Shown here: in pieces, positions 43,696 through 51,871 of the stretch | How positions within the stretch are numbered: position 1 is the first letter of the stretch | Layout: each line of letters begins with the position of its first letter | DNA from: Gammaproteobacteria bacterium | GTDB taxonomy: Bacteria > Gemmatimonadota > Gemmatimonadetes > Longimicrobiales > Gaopeijiaceae | DNA: 64,000 bases | Assembly (NCBI GenBank): GCA_028821195.1 | Contig: JAPPHB010000132.1 | Coordinates: 37,508 to 101,507, forward strand | Direction of reading: 5' to 3' | The notes under the pieces: generated by a model | Told to the model about the DNA's origin: nothing | Databases searched by the model: none | Seen by the model: the letters and a program-made list of their open reading frames with translations, nothing else | Position numbers and translations under genes: made by a program

Positions 43696-44718
43696 ATGGA
43701 GCAGGTTTCTCTGAACCAGATGCTTGAGGCCGGGGTCCACTTCGGACACCAGACGCGCCGATGGAACCCCAAGATGCGCCGTTTCATCTTCACGGAGCGG
43801 AACGGCATCCATATCATCGACCTGCGAAAGACGTTCGATCGGTTGATCGCGGCCCGGAAGATCGCACGCCAACTGGTGCTTTCGGGCGAACGCCTCCTGT
43901 TCGTCTGCACCAAGCCGCAGTTGCGCGGGATCATTGAAGAGGACGCCGCCCGGTCCCGCAGCCTGTTCGTGACGGAGCGCTGGCTGGGCGGCATGCTGAC
44001 CAACTTCCAGACCATTCGTCGCCAGATCCGCCGCCTGAAGGAGCTGGAGCGGGGGCAGGAGGAGAACGCCTTCGAGTTCTACACCAAGAAGGAACGCCTT
44101 CTGCTCGAGCGCGAGCGGCTGAAGTTGGAGAAGTACTTTTCCGGGGTGAAGGACATGACCCGGCTCCCGGGCGCCATCTTCGTCGTCGATGCCCGGCGCG
44201 AGGCGATCGCGGTCAGGGAGGCCCACCGGCTCGGTATCCCGATCATCGCCATCACCGACACCAACGCCGATCCGGATCTCATCACCTACCCGATTCCGGG
44301 GAACGACGACGCGATACGCTCGGTCAGCCTGATCAGCGGCGCCATCGCCGAGGCCATCAGCCAGGCCCGCAAAGAGGTGCCGGAAGATGCACGCCGTCGG
44401 GTGGAGGACCTGGAGGCCACGACGTATTCGACCGAGACAGGCGAGAAGGCCGCCGCGGTGGAGGAGCATCCGCGCCGTCGAGCGCGTCGCCGGCCCCGTC
44501 CGGGCGTCATCGCGGAACGCCAGACGGGCAGCGGTCGAGGGGATTCGCAAAAGCGAGTCAGGAGGGCCCGCGTTCTGGTCAGGAAGCCGGGGGCCGAGGC
44601 GGCCGAATCGGATTCCCGCGGAGCGCCCGCGAAGCCGTCGACCAGCCAGGAAGCCGAGCCGAAGCCGTCCCGGGTCCGGCGCGCGCCTCCCAAGCCGGTA
44701 GCGTCCCGGACCAGCTGA
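43696..44718 (+). CDS. rpsB: 30S ribosomal protein S2 with long C-terminal extension
   Basis: This 340-residue protein; the first ~229 residues are canonical S2 (LEAGVHFGHQTRRWNPKMR, ERWLGGMLTNFQTIR, PGAIFVVDARREAIAVREA, ITDTNADPDLITYPIPGND). The last ~110 residues are an added low-complexity tail rich in Arg, Pro, Ala and Ser (EEHPRRRARRRPRPG and similar). Typical S2 is 230-260 residues. It lies between rpsI and tsf, as expected. Confidence 0.96.
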   Translation: MEQVSLNQMLEAGVHFGHQTRRWNPKMRRFIFTERNGIHIIDLRKTFDRLIAARKIARQLVLSGERLLFVCTKPQLRGIIEEDAARSRSLFVTERWLGGMLTNFQTIRRQIRRLKELERGQEENAFEFYTKKERLLLERERLKLEKYFSGVKDMTRLPGAIFVVDARREAIAVREAHRLGIPIIAITDTNADPDLITYPIPGNDDAIRSVSLISGAIAEAISQARKEVPEDARRRVEDLEATTYSTETGEKAAAVEEHPRRRARRRPRPGVIAERQTGSGRGDSQKRVRRARVLVRKPGAEAAESDSRGAPAKPSTSQEAEPKPSRVRRAPPKPVASRTS

Positions 44719-44720
44719 TC

Positions 44721-44751
44721 CTTCCTGCCGGCGAGTGCCGGAACAGGGAAG
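44721..44751 (+). terminator. Stem-loop in the rpsB-tsf gap (possible attenuator or processing site)
   Basis: Just after the rpsB stop, CTTCCTG-CCGGC-GAGT-GCCGG-AA-CAGGGAAG folds into a stem of 7 plus 5 pairs with a 4-nt loop and a small bulge. No U-run follows, so it is unlikely to be a full intrinsic terminator. A hairpin at this point of the rpsB-tsf operon could tune the S2 to EF-Ts ratio. Confidence 0.45.
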
Positions 44752-44833
44752 TACGGACGAGGGTCGCGGGAAAGCGTCGCCACCGGATCCCGCGCCCCGG
44801 AACCTCGAAACGACCACCAGGCGGATACTCCAC

Positions 44834-45433
44834 ATGACGATTCCCGCAAAGATGGTGAAGGCCCTGCGCGACCGTACAGGCGGGGGCATGATGGATTGCA
44901 AGCGCGCCCTCGAGGAGACGGGAGGCGATCTCGAGGCTGCGGTCGATCTCCTCCGTGCCAGGGGTGCGGCGAAGGTTTCCAAGCGGGCGGGCAGGGATAC
45001 GAACCAGGGAACCATCGGCAGCTACGTCCACTTCGACCGAAGGGTGGGCGTCATCGTCGAAGTCAATTGCGAGACCGACTTCGTCGCCAACACCGACGAC
45101 TTCCGGGCGCTGGCCAAGGACATCGCCCTGCACATCGCCTCCGAGGACCCGATTGCCGTGCGCGCGGAAGATCTGCCGCAGGATGTGGTCGAGCGTGAGA
45201 AGGCGGTCTACCGGGAGCAGGTGCGCGCCCAGGGGAAGCCGGAACGCATTCAGGACATGATCGTCCAGGGGAAGCTGAAGGCCTTCTACAAGGACCAGGT
45301 GCTCCTGGAGCAGCCCTTCATCAAGGACACGGCCCTGACCATCGGCGAACTCGTGACCGAACTGTCGGCGAAAACCGGCGAGAAGGTCGAAGTCGCCCGC
45401 TTTTCGAGGTTCGCGGTCGGGCAGCGCGGCTGA
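44834..45433 (+). CDS. tsf: Elongation factor Ts
   Basis: The 199-residue protein has the UBA-like start MVKALRDRTGGGMMDCKRAL and the core EGSYVH-type segment (here GSYVHFDRRVGVIVEVNCET). The DFVANTDDFRALAKDIALHI motif and the C-terminal helix pair QDMIVQGKLKAFYKDQVLLE follow. It recycles EF-Tu-GDP. It is of the short form, as in Thermus and many other phyla. The ATG at 44834 is chosen because the conserved domain begins at once. Confidence 0.97.
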   Translation: MTIPAKMVKALRDRTGGGMMDCKRALEETGGDLEAAVDLLRARGAAKVSKRAGRDTNQGTIGSYVHFDRRVGVIVEVNCETDFVANTDDFRALAKDIALHIASEDPIAVRAEDLPQDVVEREKAVYREQVRAQGKPERIQDMIVQGKLKAFYKDQVLLEQPFIKDTALTIGELVTELSAKTGEKVEVARFSRFAVGQRG

Positions 45434-45453
45434 CGGCGCACGCCCGCGGGACG

Positions 45454-46176
45454 ATGAGCGGCTCGTCGGAATTCCGGTACTCGCGGGTTCTCCTGAAGCT
45501 CTCCGGCGAAGCGCTCGCGGGAGAGGAGGGATTCGGCATCTCTCCGCCGGTCGTGGACCGGCTCACCGACGAGATCGGGACGCTCGCCGACCTGGGCGTG
45601 GCCCTCGGCATCGTGATCGGCGGCGGGAACATCATGCGCGGGGCGCTGGCCAGCCGTCAGGGCATGGACCGCGTCACGGCCGACTACATGGGCATGCTCG
45701 CCACCGTCATCAACGCGTTGGCGCTTCAGGATCTGCTCGAACGCAAGAACGTCACCACGCGTGTGCTGACCGCCTTTCGCATGGAAAAGCTGGCAGAGCC
45801 CTACATTCGCCGCCGGGCGATTCGCCACCTGGAGAAGGGCAGGGTGGTGATCTTCGCCGGAGGCACGGGGAACCCGTATTTTTCGACCGACACCGCAGCC
45901 GCTCTGCGGGCGATCGAGATGGAAGCCGACGTGATCATCAAGGCCACGAAGGTGGCGGGGATCTTTACCGCCGATCCTCTCCTGGACCCGACCGCGCAGT
46001 TCATCCGGCGCATCAGCTTTCAGGAAGTGATCGCGCGGGAACTGGGGGTCATGGATGCCCCGGCGGTGTCGCTCTGCAAGGACAACAAGCTGCCCATCAT
46101 CGTACTCAATCTCGGCGAGAGAGGAGCGGTCGGGGCCGCCATCAGAGGGGAGCGCATAGGCACGTTGGTATCCTGA
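45454..46176 (+). CDS. pyrH: UMP kinase
   Basis: This 240-residue amino-acid-kinase-fold enzyme has YSRVLLKLSGEALAGEEGFG, GIVIGGGNIMRG, then RVTADYMGMLATVINALALQ, and FAGGTGNPYFSTDTAAALRA. Bacterial PyrH is hexameric and makes UDP for RNA, peptidoglycan and glycan synthesis. It starts 20 nt after tsf in the conserved order tsf-pyrH-frr. Confidence 0.97.
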   Translation: MSGSSEFRYSRVLLKLSGEALAGEEGFGISPPVVDRLTDEIGTLADLGVALGIVIGGGNIMRGALASRQGMDRVTADYMGMLATVINALALQDLLERKNVTTRVLTAFRMEKLAEPYIRRRAIRHLEKGRVVIFAGGTGNPYFSTDTAAALRAIEMEADVIIKATKVAGIFTADPLLDPTAQFIRRISFQEVIARELGVMDAPAVSLCKDNKLPIIVLNLGERGAVGAAIRGERIGTLVS

Positions 46177-46224
46177 CCGGGTATCTGCTCTCCGATCGGT
46201 ATCACCCGCGCGCGGGAGGCTGTC

Positions 46225-46776
46225 ATGGGACTCATGGAAGAACTCACGGAGCGCATGGACGCCGCGCTCGATGCTGCCCGGCGCGAGTTCGCAACCGTTC
46301 GAACCGGCAAGGCGACCCCGGCTCTGCTGGACAGCGTCCGGGTCGACGCCTACGGGGCCAGCATGCCCCTGAATCAGCTCGCGACGGTGGTCGCGGCCGA
46401 CGCAAGCCTGCTGGTGGTGCAGCCATACGACAAGTCGCTGATGTCTTCCGTCGAGAAGGCGATCATGTCCGCCAACCTCGGGCTCAATCCCTCCAACGAC
46501 GGCAACCTCATACGCGTACCGATTCCTCCGCTCACCGAGGAACGACGCCGGGAGTACGTGCGCATCATCCACAAGATGTCGGAGAATACCCGGATCTCGA
46601 TCCGCCACGCCCGGCGCGCGGGCAATGGCGAGGTGAAGCGTCGCATCAGGGAGCACGAGATCAGCGAGGACCAGGGTCACCAGATGATGGGCGGGATTCA
46701 GAAGCTCACCGACCGCTACGTGGCCTCGCTGGACGAGCTCATGAAGGCCAAGGAGGAGGAGGTCATGGCCATCTAG
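46225..46776 (+). CDS. frr: Ribosome recycling factor
   Basis: The 183-residue protein has the RRF pattern: EFATVRTGKATPALLDSVRV and NQLATVVAADASLLVVQPYD. Then come NPSNDGNLIRVPIPPLTEER and the C-terminal helix with HQMMGGIQKLTDRYVASLDE. With EF-G it splits post-termination ribosomes. uppS begins 2 nt after its stop. Confidence 0.98.
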   Translation: MGLMEELTERMDAALDAARREFATVRTGKATPALLDSVRVDAYGASMPLNQLATVVAADASLLVVQPYDKSLMSSVEKAIMSANLGLNPSNDGNLIRVPIPPLTEERRREYVRIIHKMSENTRISIRHARRAGNGEVKRRIREHEISEDQGHQMMGGIQKLTDRYVASLDELMKAKEEEVMAI

Positions 46777-46778
46777 CC

Positions 46779-47522
46779 ATGAAGTCCAACGTGCCGGCCC
46801 GGATTGACATGAGCGGGCCCATGCCGCGTCACGTAGCCGTCATCATGGACGGCAACGGACGCTGGGCCCGGCGGCAGGGCCTGCCCCGCAAGACGGGGCA
46901 CGAAGCCGGAATGAACGCCGTGCGCACGACCATCGAGGCTTCGGTCGACGCCGGCATCAAGATCCTCACCCTCTTTGCGTTTTCCACCGACAACTGGAAT
47001 CGTCCGTCGGAGGAGGTGTCGGCTCTGATGTCGCTCCTGAAGGCGTATGCGGAGCGGGAGTGCTCGGAGCTTGTCGAGAAGGGCGTCGAAGTACGTGTGC
47101 TCGGAACCCTGGCCAGAATGCAGCCTTCAGCGCGCGAGGCCGTGGAGCGCATCATGCGGGAGACCGAGGGCGGAACGACGCTCAGGCTCAATCTGATGAT
47201 CTCCTACAGCGGAAGGGAAGACATCCTGACCGCGGTTCGCCGTCTGGCCGCGCGCGCCCGAGCCGGAGAACTGGACCCCGCCGAGATCGACGAGGCGTGC
47301 CTGGAGCGGGCGCTGCTGACGAGCGGCATCCCCGATCCCGACCTTCTCATCCGGACCTCCGGGGAGTGCAGGATCTCAAACTTCATGCTTTGGCAGATTT
47401 CGTACTCGGAGATCCACATCACCCCCGTGCTGTGGCCGGATTTCTCCAGGGACGACCTCTTTGCGGCCGTACTGGACTACCAGCGCCGCGACCGCCGCTT
47501 CGGCCGGATCACTTCCGCCTGA
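46779..47522 (+). CDS. uppS: Isoprenyl (undecaprenyl) diphosphate synthase
   Basis: This 247-residue cis-prenyltransferase has HVAVIMDGNGRWARRQGLPR with the catalytic aspartate, then LFAFSTDNWNRPSEEVSALM. RLNLMISYSGREDI and DPDLLIRTSGECRISNFMLW follow. It makes the lipid carrier for peptidoglycan and surface glycans. It is flanked by frr and cdsA, and its stop overlaps the cdsA ATG by one base. Confidence 0.97.
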   Translation: MKSNVPARIDMSGPMPRHVAVIMDGNGRWARRQGLPRKTGHEAGMNAVRTTIEASVDAGIKILTLFAFSTDNWNRPSEEVSALMSLLKAYAERECSELVEKGVEVRVLGTLARMQPSAREAVERIMRETEGGTTLRLNLMISYSGREDILTAVRRLAARARAGELDPAEIDEACLERALLTSGIPDPDLLIRTSGECRISNFMLWQISYSEIHITPVLWPDFSRDDLFAAVLDYQRRDRRFGRITSA

Positions 47523-48406
47523 TGGCGATGGCCGACCTTTCGCGCCGCGCGGTGGTGGCGGTGGTCGCGCTGCTTGTCGTACTTCCGGTCATCTACCGGG
47601 GCGGATGGCTCATGGGCGTGCTTGCGGCGGCGCTGGCCATGCTGGCCACCCGCGAGTTCTGCCTGCTGGCTCGGCGGACCGGTGTACGGACCTTTACCCG
47701 CACGGCCATGGCCGTCACGGCAGCGCTCGTCCTGGCAGCGACGGCCGAGCCCTTCTTCACCGGTTTCGCTCCGCTCGCGCTGACGGTCCTCATGGGGGCC
47801 GCCGTAGTGCTCTTTGCCGCCTCCGTGCGCGCGCGCAAGGTGACGGACAAGCCGCTCGCATCCGTCTGCTCGACGCTGACGGCGGCTCTCTATGTGGGAG
47901 GCGGGCTCTGCTTCGCGGTGCTGCTGCGCCACCTGCCGGAGACGGGGGTCGCCGTGAGAGCCCCCGGCCCGCTCGAAGGCCCGTTGCTGCTGCTCTTCCC
48001 GTTGGCGGTCACCTGGGTCGGGGACATCGCCGCATATTTCGCGGGCAGCCTGTGGGGAACTCGCCGCCTGTTTCCGGCCGTCAGCCCGGGCAAGACGCTG
48101 GAAGGCACCATCGCCGGGATTCTGGCCGCGGGCGCGGCGGGCCTGTTCTTCGCGGTCGCGGCCGCCGAGCCGTTCGTCCTGCTCGGGGTCGGGCCGGGCT
48201 GGCTCGTCGGCATCGCGCTCCTGATCGGCGCGGGCGGACTCGCGGGCGATCTGGCCGTTTCGCTGCTCAAGCGCGAAGCAGGCGTCAAGGACACGGGGTC
48301 GATGCTTCCCGGCCACGGCGGAGTGCTCGACCGGCTCGACGCCGTGCTGGTGACGCTGCCGCTCGCCTATGCGGCGCTTCAGCTCGCCGGTTCGGTGTCG
48401 CCATGA
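47522..48406 (+). CDS. cdsA: Phosphatidate cytidylyltransferase
   Basis: The protein of about 294 residues has roughly eight membrane helices and the C-terminal CdsA signature. That signature begins FPAVSPGKTLEGTIAGILAA and ends LLKREAGVKDTGSMLPGHGG-VLDRLDAVL. It forms CDP-diacylglycerol, the substrate for PgsA encoded at 2.6 kb. The start is the ATG overlapping the uppS stop (TGATG). The track start at 47060 is a shadow of uppS. Confidence 0.96.
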   Translation: MAMADLSRRAVVAVVALLVVLPVIYRGGWLMGVLAAALAMLATREFCLLARRTGVRTFTRTAMAVTAALVLAATAEPFFTGFAPLALTVLMGAAVVLFAASVRARKVTDKPLASVCSTLTAALYVGGGLCFAVLLRHLPETGVAVRAPGPLEGPLLLLFPLAVTWVGDIAAYFAGSLWGTRRLFPAVSPGKTLEGTIAGILAAGAAGLFFAVAAAEPFVLLGVGPGWLVGIALLIGAGGLAGDLAVSLLKREAGVKDTGSMLPGHGGVLDRLDAVLVTLPLAYAALQLAGSVSP

Positions 48407-48447
48407 GCCGGGTGGCGGTCCCCGAGGCGCAGGGTGCGTCGACGTGA
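48403..48447 (+). other. 14-codon mini-ORF bridging cdsA and dxr
   Basis: An ATG overlapping the cdsA stop (ATGA) opens a 14-codon frame (MSRVAVPEAQGAST) whose stop overlaps the dxr GTG start (GTGA). It could carry ribosomes from cdsA to dxr. It may equally be chance. Confidence 0.25.
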
Positions 48448-49592
48448 TCCGGGTTGCGATCCTGGGATCCACGGGTTCGGTCGGGCGCAGTGCGCTCGAG
48501 GTCATGGGCCGGCATCCGGAGCGCTTCCGCGTGGTCGCGCTGGCCGCCAACCGCTCGGTCGCCGTGCTTCGCGAGCAGGCGGCGCTGCATCGGCCGCGCC
48601 GGGTGGTGGTCGCCGACCCCGGCGCCGGGAGGCTCGACCTCCCCGGCGTGTCGTGCGCCTACGGCCGCGAGGCTCTGATCGAACTCGCGGGGAACAGCGA
48701 CGCGGATGTGGTCGTCAATGCCCTAGTGGGGGTCTCGGGCCTGGAGCCCACCCTCGCCGTGCTGCGGGCGGGCAAGCGTCTCGCGCTGGCCAACAAGGAG
48801 TCGCTGGTGGCGGGAGGCGAACTCGTCAACGAAACGGCGCGTTCGGGAGGCGGTGAGCTGGTGCCGGTCGATTCGGAACACAGCGCGATTCTGCAGTGTC
48901 TCGCCGGCAGCGACCCCGGGCATGTGGCCCGCATCGTGCTGACCGCTTCAGGCGGTCCCTTTCGCCGCTGGGACGCGTCGCGAATGAACGACGTCACGCC
49001 CGCCGACGCGCTGCGCCATCCCACCTGGAACATGGGTTCGAAGATCACCATCGACTCGGCCACGCTCGCGAACAAGGCGCTGGAGGTCATCGAGGCACAC
49101 TTCCTGTATGGGATGGAGTATGAACGCATCGACGTGGTCGTTCATCCACAATCGATCGTCCATTCGTTCGTGGAGTTCACGGACGGATCGGTCGTGGCGC
49201 AACTCGGCCTTCCCACCATGGAACTGCCCATTCTGTACGCGCTGACACACCCGGAACGGATCGACGACGCCCGCCTGCGAACGTTCCGTCCTTCGCGCCT
49301 GTCGGATCTCACGTTCGAGGAACTGGACCGGCTGCGGTTCCCCCTGTTCGAACTGGGCGTGCAGGCCGGACGCGCCGGTGGCTGGGCGCCGACGGTCTTC
49401 AACGCGGCCAACGAGGTGGCTGTGCACGCATTCCTGGAGGGCGTGCTACCCTTCGGAGAGATGGCGGGGGCGGTGGGAGCGGCGCTGGAGCGAACTCCTC
49501 CAGGAAGGATCAGGTCGGTCGAAGACGTGCTCGGCGTGGATGCCGAGGCCCGGCGCGTGACCCGGGAATCCATCGAGGCGGTGGTAGCGTAA
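48444..49592 (+). CDS. dxr: 1-deoxy-D-xylulose 5-phosphate reductoisomerase
   Basis: The protein of about 382 residues begins with the NADPH motif VIRVAILGSTGSVGRSALEV. ALANKESLVAGGELV follows, then metal and substrate residues in PVDSEHSAILQCL and TASGGPFRRWD. The GSKITIDSATLANKALEVIE and HPQSIVHSFVEFTDGSVVAQ blocks complete the signature. It is the second step of the MEP isoprenoid pathway and supplies UppS. The GTG at 48444 is preferred; the track start at 48369 is inside cdsA. Confidence 0.96.
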   Translation: MIRVAILGSTGSVGRSALEVMGRHPERFRVVALAANRSVAVLREQAALHRPRRVVVADPGAGRLDLPGVSCAYGREALIELAGNSDADVVVNALVGVSGLEPTLAVLRAGKRLALANKESLVAGGELVNETARSGGGELVPVDSEHSAILQCLAGSDPGHVARIVLTASGGPFRRWDASRMNDVTPADALRHPTWNMGSKITIDSATLANKALEVIEAHFLYGMEYERIDVVVHPQSIVHSFVEFTDGSVVAQLGLPTMELPILYALTHPERIDDARLRTFRPSRLSDLTFEELDRLRFPLFELGVQAGRAGGWAPTVFNAANEVAVHAFLEGVLPFGEMAGAVGAALERTPPGRIRSVEDVLGVDAEARRVTRESIEAVVA

Positions 49593-49631
49593 AGGCGCGC
49601 GGCTCATGAGCGGGCGCATACAGGGAGAGGG

Positions 49632-50990
49632 ATGATGGCGTTGCTGGCGACAATCGTTGTCCTGGGCGTTCTGATCCTCGTCCACGAACTTGGCCACTTC
49701 TGGGCGGCCAAGGCCGTGGGCGTAAAGGTCCTGCGCTTCTCGATCGGGCTGGGGCCGCGGGTGCTCGGTTTTCGCCGGGGAGATACCGAATACGTGATCT
49801 CGGCGATTCCGCTGGGCGGCTACGTCAAGATGAGCGGCATGGCCGACGAGGTCATGGACCAGGTGGAGGGGGGTGGCGGCTCGGTGCGGCGCGGGCCCGC
49901 CCCCACCGACTTCGACGGCAAGCCGGTGTGGGCGCGCGCGCTGGTGCTGTCGGCGGGCGTGATCATGAACATGGTCTTCGCCTTCGCGGCGTATACCACG
50001 ATCGCCGCGGGTTGGGGCAGGGTGGAAGCCGGCGAGACCCGGATCGGCTACGTGGACATGGAGCTGCTGCCCCCGGGTGCGGAACCGCTTGCGGGGCTTC
50101 CCCTGGGCGCGCGCGTCACGCGGGTGGGCGACCGCGATGTGGTCCACTGGGGGGATGTGCGTGAGGGATTCATGTCGGCACGGGGCGAGACGATCACGGT
50201 GGAAACCGAGTCCCCGCGCGTGACGGTCTCGGTGCCGGCGCCCGACGATCCTTCCGCGCGCGAGCGCCTTGCATTGGCCCTCGACTACTGGATCGACGCC
50301 GAAGTGCTGGACGTCGAACTCGGGATGCCTGCGGCGAGCGCGGGCGTGCAGCCGGGAGACCGCGTGCTCGCCGTGGACGGTGTAGCCGTGGAAAACTGGG
50401 CGCTGTTCCGGCGGGAGATCATGCGCCGTCCCGGTCGCACGGTCGAACTTCAGGTGGCGCGCGACGGGGCCCTGCTGGAGATCGCGGTGCCCCTCGCAAC
50501 GCGTGAGGAAAGGGGGCCCGACGGGGAGATCAGGACCGTGGGTCAGGTCGGCATTCTGGCTCCGGTGGCCGATCCGGTGTACGTGCCCGTTCCGCTGACC
50601 CGCGCTGCGGTCATCGGATACCGGGACACCGTGGGCACCACCCGCATGATCCTCGCGTTCCTTGGCGATCTCGTGACCGGGAACGTCTCCCCGCGCAACG
50701 TGGGCAGCATCGTCACCATCGGAACGCTGTCCGGCCAGGCCGCAGAGGCGGGGATCCAGACCTTCCTGCGCTTCATGGCTCTTTTCTCGGTGAATCTGGC
50801 GATCCTGAACCTGCTTCCCATTCCGATACTGGACGGCGGACATCTCGTCTTTCTCGGGATCGAGGCGGTCAGAGGGAGGGCACTCAGCCTGGAACAGCGG
50901 CTGCGCTGGAGCCGGGTCGGCTTCCTGGTGCTCATGGGCATCATGGTCTGGGCGCTCTCCAACGACATCCTGCGCGTGCTGGGATTGTGA
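49632..50990 (+). CDS. rseP: Site-2 membrane metalloprotease RseP
   Basis: This 452-residue protein has the zinc motif HELGH at residues ~20-24 in the first helix. Two PDZ modules follow: a degenerate one around GLPLGARVTRVGDRDVVHWG and a clear one at AGVQPGDRVLAVDGVAVENW. The second catalytic motif NLLPIPILDGGHLVFL is near the C-terminus. It performs intramembrane cleavage of anti-sigma factors or signal-peptide remnants. The two tandem ATGs follow GGGAGAGGG. The uppS-cdsA-dxr-rseP order is conserved in many bacteria. Confidence 0.95.
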   Translation: MMALLATIVVLGVLILVHELGHFWAAKAVGVKVLRFSIGLGPRVLGFRRGDTEYVISAIPLGGYVKMSGMADEVMDQVEGGGGSVRRGPAPTDFDGKPVWARALVLSAGVIMNMVFAFAAYTTIAAGWGRVEAGETRIGYVDMELLPPGAEPLAGLPLGARVTRVGDRDVVHWGDVREGFMSARGETITVETESPRVTVSVPAPDDPSARERLALALDYWIDAEVLDVELGMPAASAGVQPGDRVLAVDGVAVENWALFRREIMRRPGRTVELQVARDGALLEIAVPLATREERGPDGEIRTVGQVGILAPVADPVYVPVPLTRAAVIGYRDTVGTTRMILAFLGDLVTGNVSPRNVGSIVTIGTLSGQAAEAGIQTFLRFMALFSVNLAILNLLPIPILDGGHLVFLGIEAVRGRALSLEQRLRWSRVGFLVLMGIMVWALSNDILRVLGL

Positions 50991-51029
50991 CGCCGAACCG
51001 CCCCTGCGGCGGGGCCTGGAACGACGGCT

Positions 51030-51851
51030 TCAGAGAAACGACAGCTGCTCGGGACCGCGTTCCCGGCGCAAGGTGTCGACGCACAGCATCTCCGTAGGTT
51101 CCTCCTGCCGGGCAACGCCCAGAAAGCCCCGGTACCCCGCCCTGGTCAGTGCCCGAGAGACGGTTTCACGCGCCAGCTCGGGTGTGTTGCACTCCGCAGA
51201 GAGGTGGGCGAGCAGTATGCCGGCGAGGCGGGGATGGAGGAGATCCAGGGCAAGACGGGCGGCCGCGCGGTTGGAAAGGTGTCCGTGGCTGGATGCGATG
51301 CGCGACTTGACGTTGGCGGGGTAGGAACTCTGGTGGAGAAGCGTCTCGTCGTGATTGGCTTCCAGGACCAGGAAGTCGCAAGCCGCAAGCGCGTGGCGCA
51401 CGATCGCGGTGGACCGGCCCAGATCGGTCGCGAGCCCGACGCGGGCGCCCGATCCGACATCGACGAGGGCAATGGCCACCGGATCGGCCGCGTCGTGTAC
51501 GGTCATGAATGGCTCCACACGCAGATCCTCGATGCCGAAGGCTCGCCCGGGCCGGTATTCCACAACCTGTTCCGACCCGCGGAACAGGCGGCCGCACGCC
51601 TTGCGGGTGGCCTCGGTAAGGCAAACGGGGATGCCGTGACGTCGCGCCAGCACCCCGCTGCCGCGGGTGTGGTCTCCGTGCTCGTGCGTGAGGATGATGG
51701 CCGAGAGTTCACCCGCCTCGGCTCCGACCAACCCAAGGCGGCGCTCGGTCTCGCGCGCGCTGAAGCCGGCGTCCACCAGGACAGCCGCGCGCCCGGAGCG
51801 GACCAGAATCGAGTTGCCCTTGCTGCCGCTGCCCAGCACGCAGATCTGCAC
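51030..51851 (-). CDS. MBL-fold metallo-hydrolase (YycJ/WalJ-like)
   Basis: This 273-residue beta-lactamase-fold hydrolase opens MQICVLGSGSKGNSILVRSG and has LTHEHGDHTRGSGVLARRHG as metal site. GLATDLGRS and LEANHDETLLHQSSYPANVK follow. The YycJ/WalJ group is proposed to be a nuclease or a link between DNA replication and cell-wall signalling; its reaction here is not certain. It is the last gene of the manC/GlmU-like operon, 20 nt downstream. Confidence 0.88.
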   Translation of the reverse strand: MQICVLGSGSKGNSILVRSGRAAVLVDAGFSARETERRLGLVGAEAGELSAIILTHEHGDHTRGSGVLARRHGIPVCLTEATRKACGRLFRGSEQVVEYRPGRAFGIEDLRVEPFMTVHDAADPVAIALVDVGSGARVGLATDLGRSTAIVRHALAACDFLVLEANHDETLLHQSSYPANVKSRIASSHGHLSNRAAARLALDLLHPRLAGILLAHLSAECNTPELARETVSRALTRAGYRGFLGVARQEEPTEMLCVDTLRRERGPEQLSFL

Positions 51852-51871
51852 GACCGGTCCGGACCCGCCGG

